DNA of 64,000 bases, from contig JAYFOA010000008.1 of assembly GCA_034933145.1 (NCBI GenBank), positions 58,430 to 122,429 on the forward strand, read 5' to 3'. Below, piece by piece: positions 61,307 to 64,000 of this stretch. The stretch's first letter is position 1, and every line of letters starts with the position of its first letter. A program made the translations under genes and the position numbers. The notes below the pieces were generated by a model that was not told where the DNA came from, searched no databases, and saw only the letters and a program-made list of their open reading frames with translations. This stretch comes from UBA4644 sp034933145. GTDB lineage: Bacteria; Bacillota; Clostridia; Oscillospirales; Butyricicoccaceae.

Positions 61307-62757
61307 ATGAACGACACCGTCAAATTCCACTCTGGAAAAGACATCCCCCTGGAAATGCACAAAGCCCGTATGGTACAGCGTTTGAACCTGCTGCCCGTAG
61401 AGCAGCGCCGCCGCGCCATGGAAGAAGCCGGCTTCAACACCTTCCTGCTGCGCAATCGGGACGTATTTTTGGACATGCTGACCGACAGCGGCGTCAACGC
61501 CATGAGCGACGATCAGTACGCCGCCATGATGCGCGCCGACGACAGCTATGCCGGCAGCGAAACCTTTTCCGTCTTGAGGCTGTTTTGCAGGACATCTTCG
61601 GGACGAAACACTTCCTGCCCGCCCATCAGGGCCGCGCCTGCGAAAATATTCTGGCACGGACGCTGGTCCGCCCCGGTTCCTTCGCGATTATGAACTTCCA
61701 CTTCACCACCACCAAGGCACATGTCACCGAACTGGGTGGCGAGGTCATCGAAATAGTCAGCGACAAAGGTCTGCAGCTGGAAAGCGACGAGCCGTTTAAA
61801 GGCGACGCCGATATGGACAAACTCCGCGCCGCCGTCACACAGCACGGCCGGGAAAACATCGCCTTTGTCCGTATGGAAGCGGGAACGAACCTGATCGGCG
61901 GTCAGCCGGTCTCGATGCAGAGCTTCCGCGAGGTCGCGGCCTTCTGCCGTGAGAACGGCCTGGTATCCGTACTGGACGCCAGCCTGCTGGCAGATAATCT
62001 GTACTTTATCAAAACCCGTGACAAGGCCTTCGCCGATACGCCGATTATCGACATCACCCGCGAGTTGGGCGGCCTGTTCGATATCCTTTATTTCTCTGCC
62101 CGCAAGCTGGGCTGCGCCCGGGGCGGCGCCATCCTAACAAATAACAATGGCCTGTTTGAAAAAATGCGCGAGATGGTGCCGCTGTTTGAAGGCTTCCTTA
62201 CCTACGGCGGCATGTCGGTACGTGAGATGGAGGCCATGGCCGTCGGTCTCCGGGAGACAATGGACCTGCATGTCATCGAGCAGACACCCATCTTTGTCAA
62301 AGCGCTGTGCGACCGGCTGCAGGAGAAAGGCGTGCCCGTAGTCACCCCCGCCGGCGGTCTGGGCTGCCATATCGATGCACAGCGGTTCTGTCCCCATCTG
62401 ACCCAGGATGTTTACCCCGCCGGCGCGCTGACGGCGGCACTCTTTATCTGCTCCGGCGTTCGCGGCATGGAGCGCGGTACCATGTCCGAACAGCGGGAAC
62501 CCGATGGCCGAGATCGGCTTGCCTCCATGGAGCTGGTGCGTCTGGCCATGCCCAAACGCGTCTTTACCCTCTCCCAGGTTGAATATGCCGCCGACCGCAT
62601 CGGCTGGCTTTTTGAAAACCGCGAACTGATCGGCGGGCTCACGTTCACAGAAGAGCCGCGCGTACTGCGCTTCTTCTTCGGCCGCCTGGCCCCCTTGGGC
62701 AACTGGCCGGAAAAGCTGGAGCAGGCCTTCCGCCGCGACTTCGGCGACAGCCTGTAA
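61307..62757 (+). pseudogene. tpl: Tyrosine phenol-lyase, single frameshift at 61565-61568
   Basis: A PLP beta-eliminating lyase of ~483 residues split by one missing base: codons run in frame from ATG 61307 (GAGGAGGC upstream) to ETF, then FRLEAVLQDIFG continues in another frame; one extra T in the TTTT at 61565-61568 restores it. The cofactor Lys lies in FSARKLGC. TPL rather than tryptophanase: NFHFTTTK has the Thr of TPL (Asp in TnaA), and GMERGTMS has the Met-Glu-Arg-Gly of TPL where TnaA has Val-Glu-Ile-Gly. TPL splits tyrosine to phenol, pyruvate and ammonia, reversibly. The defect may be real or a homopolymer sequencing error. Confidence 0.8.
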
Positions 62758-62815
62758 GCCTCAGCAGAATCTCCGAAAAAAAACCGCGGTAGCTATACGG
62801 ACGAAAATTAAAAAG

Positions 62816-62853
62816 ATCCCGCAGGATGGAGTATGATTTCCATCCTGCGGGAT
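62816..62853 (+). terminator. Terminator between tpl and the second degV gene
   Basis: ATCCCGCAGGATGGA and TCCATCCTGCGGGAT form a 15-bp stem with TCTTTGTTTT after it. It sits between converging genes. Confidence 0.85.
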
Positions 62854-62888
62854 TCTTTGTTTTAAGAACATCAGACGAATATGTCGGA

Positions 62889-63731
62889 CTATGCGCGGTA
62901 AAACAAAATCCCCAGGCAGTTCGGGCCGCAATGGCTGGAGATCGTACAGCCTGCGCGGGTAAAGTACACCTCTGAAAAGGGAACCTGCATCCGCACCGCT
63001 TGTTCCACCCGATCCAGCGTCTCCTGTGTCACACCGGAATGGGTAATAAAAATCCGCTTTGGGTCTATATTTTCCGGACAGGCGAGCTTGTCGGCCACAT
63101 ATTTTTCAAGCACCCGATCCATCGGGCCGCGATATTTTTGCCAAACGCCCATTTTTCCGTCCTTCACCTGGATCGCGGGCCTGATATTCAATAAGTTGGC
63201 GCCAAATGCGGCTATTGCGCTGCAGCGCCCGCCCTTTTTCAAATATTCCAACGTATCAAGCACAAAACTGACATCAAGCTTTTCACGCCGGTGTTCTATT
63301 TCCGCGGCAATCTCCTCCGGCGCCGCCTGCGCCCTTGCAAGCTGCGCCGCATCCAGCACCAGATGTCCGATTCCGGTGGAGAGATTTCGGGAATCCACTA
63401 CCCAGATATTGCCCAGCTGCCGTGCAGCCAGACAGGCATTTTGATAGCAGGAAGACATTTCGCTGCTGATACAGAAATGGATAATGGCGTCGGCATTTTC
63501 CAGCAGGCCCCCGAAAAAATCCAGGTATTCCGAAAGATTAACCGCGACAGTAGGACAAAGCCCGCCACCGGCAGCCACATGGGCAAACAGATCGTCGGGC
63601 GTAATTTCAACCCCATCACGCAGGGGCTTTCCATCCCGGACGATACGCAGAGGAATCACGGCAATATCATTCTGCCGAATAAGTTCCGGTGACAGATCGC
63701 AGGTACTGTCCGCGGAAATGCGGATATTCAT
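62889..63731 (-). CDS. DegV family fatty-acid-binding protein (copy 2)
   Basis: 280 residues. SADSTCDLSPELIRQNDI, SSEMSSCYQNA, DTLEYLKKGGRCS and the terminal GCTISSHCGPNCLGILF are the DegV pattern. It is divergent from copy 1 (57295), with the canonical DSTCDL start. Binds a fatty acid for FakA. ATG at 63731 follows AGGAGGCCGCCC. Confidence 0.9.
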   Translation of the reverse strand: MNIRISADSTCDLSPELIRQNDIAVIPLRIVRDGKPLRDGVEITPDDLFAHVAAGGGLCPTVAVNLSEYLDFFGGLLENADAIIHFCISSEMSSCYQNACLAARQLGNIWVVDSRNLSTGIGHLVLDAAQLARAQAAPEEIAAEIEHRREKLDVSFVLDTLEYLKKGGRCSAIAAFGANLLNIRPAIQVKDGKMGVWQKYRGPMDRVLEKYVADKLACPENIDPKRIFITHSGVTQETLDRVEQAVRMQVPFSEVYFTRAGCTISSHCGPNCLGILFYRA

Positions 63732-64000
63732 GGGCGGCCTCCTCATACAAAACTGCCCTTATCATAGCACCGGAAGATAAACGCAAAATAAACAAACTCC
63801 CGGAAAATGGTAATTCCAAAGGAAACGGATACGGCGACTTTCAATATCTGGAAAAGTATAACCGGCCGTCATTCTTCATCTTGGAAGCGTCATGATCCGC
63901 GTACTGCCCCGTCCTTCTCCTGCGGTCGCATCCACTGTGAATCCCACAAATTAAGCCCGTGGCGGTTAACAGTCCACGGGCAGATTACAGCATGGGGGGG
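63732..64000. other. Gene-free end of the window
   Basis: No convincing gene is seen. GCCCGTGG and CCACGGGC (63955-63980) form a hairpin that may be a terminator of a gene beyond the edge on the minus strand. Confidence 0.4.

Noticed and set aside
1..64000. CRISPR arrays, insertion sequences, prophage, integrons, defence islands
   Set aside because: No regularly spaced direct repeats, transposase, integrase or phage structural genes were seen on either strand.

Overview
The window is one contiguous chromosomal stretch of a moderately GC-rich (by eye, high 50s %), spore-forming Gram-positive anaerobe. Evidence: SpoVT, a T-box riboswitch, the Firmicutes-type rimP-nusA-ylxR-ylxQ-infB-rbfA-nrnA-truB-ribF cluster, an electron-bifurcating NfnAB pair, AGGAGG ribosome sites throughout, and no outer-membrane genes. 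An Oscillospiraceae-like gut clostridium is the best guess (inference; no 16S is present). No CRISPR array, insertion sequence, prophage, rRNA or tRNA gene was seen.

Layout. 1-4063: a truncated PucR-type regulator diverges from an asd-aspartate kinase-ectB operon, a self-contained route from aspartate to L-2,4-diaminobutyrate without the ectoine genes ectA/ectC. 4172-8061: two AT-rich GNAT acetyltransferase genes around a MATE exporter, then an AraC/GGDEF fusion. 8348-15850: htrA, a phosphohexomutase operon (pgcA, membrane protein, Fe-S aldo/keto reductase), a surface C39-like protein and a nitrilase-family amidase. 15918-16490: a decayed DUF5050-like gene. 16709-21368: a K+ uptake operon (small RCK-like protein, KtrB, KtrA, KdpD-like kinase, KdpE-like regulator). 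21444-22430: an APH-type kinase. 22801-28624: D-threonine aldolase-like enzyme, nfnAB, acetamidase and mgtE. 29068-45500, all on the minus strand: the nusA-infB cluster, continued by ribF, an M20 peptidase, a ComEC-like hydrolase, a heterodimeric ABC exporter, PlsC and PAP2. 45638-52060: spoVT, then a TetR/MMPL/repeat-protein efflux unit and an ACT regulator. 52203-57236: hom-asd2 followed by metNIQ. 57295-63731: two DegV proteins, a PAS-GGDEF protein, thpR, and a Tyr T-box in front of a frameshifted tyrosine phenol-lyase.

The most striking material is RNA-level control. (1) metNIQ is preceded by a sigma-70-type promoter, a 38-codon ORF with ten Met codons, and an intrinsic terminator whose 5' arm can pair with a segment inside the ORF: a methionine leader-peptide attenuator. 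(2) The GNAT gene at 6469 and the APH-like gene at 21444 each have a leader with a 13-16 codon ORF whose start region pairs with its own end, followed by an intrinsic terminator; the GNAT leader also carries an anti-Shine-Dalgarno. These look like two drug-inducible ribosome-sensing attenuators of the same design. (3) A T-box with a UAC specifier and UGGU bulge controls a tyrosine-cleaving enzyme, opposite to the usual logic unless the enzyme runs in the synthetic direction. (4) mgtE has a long structured leader that does not match the M-box consensus I know.
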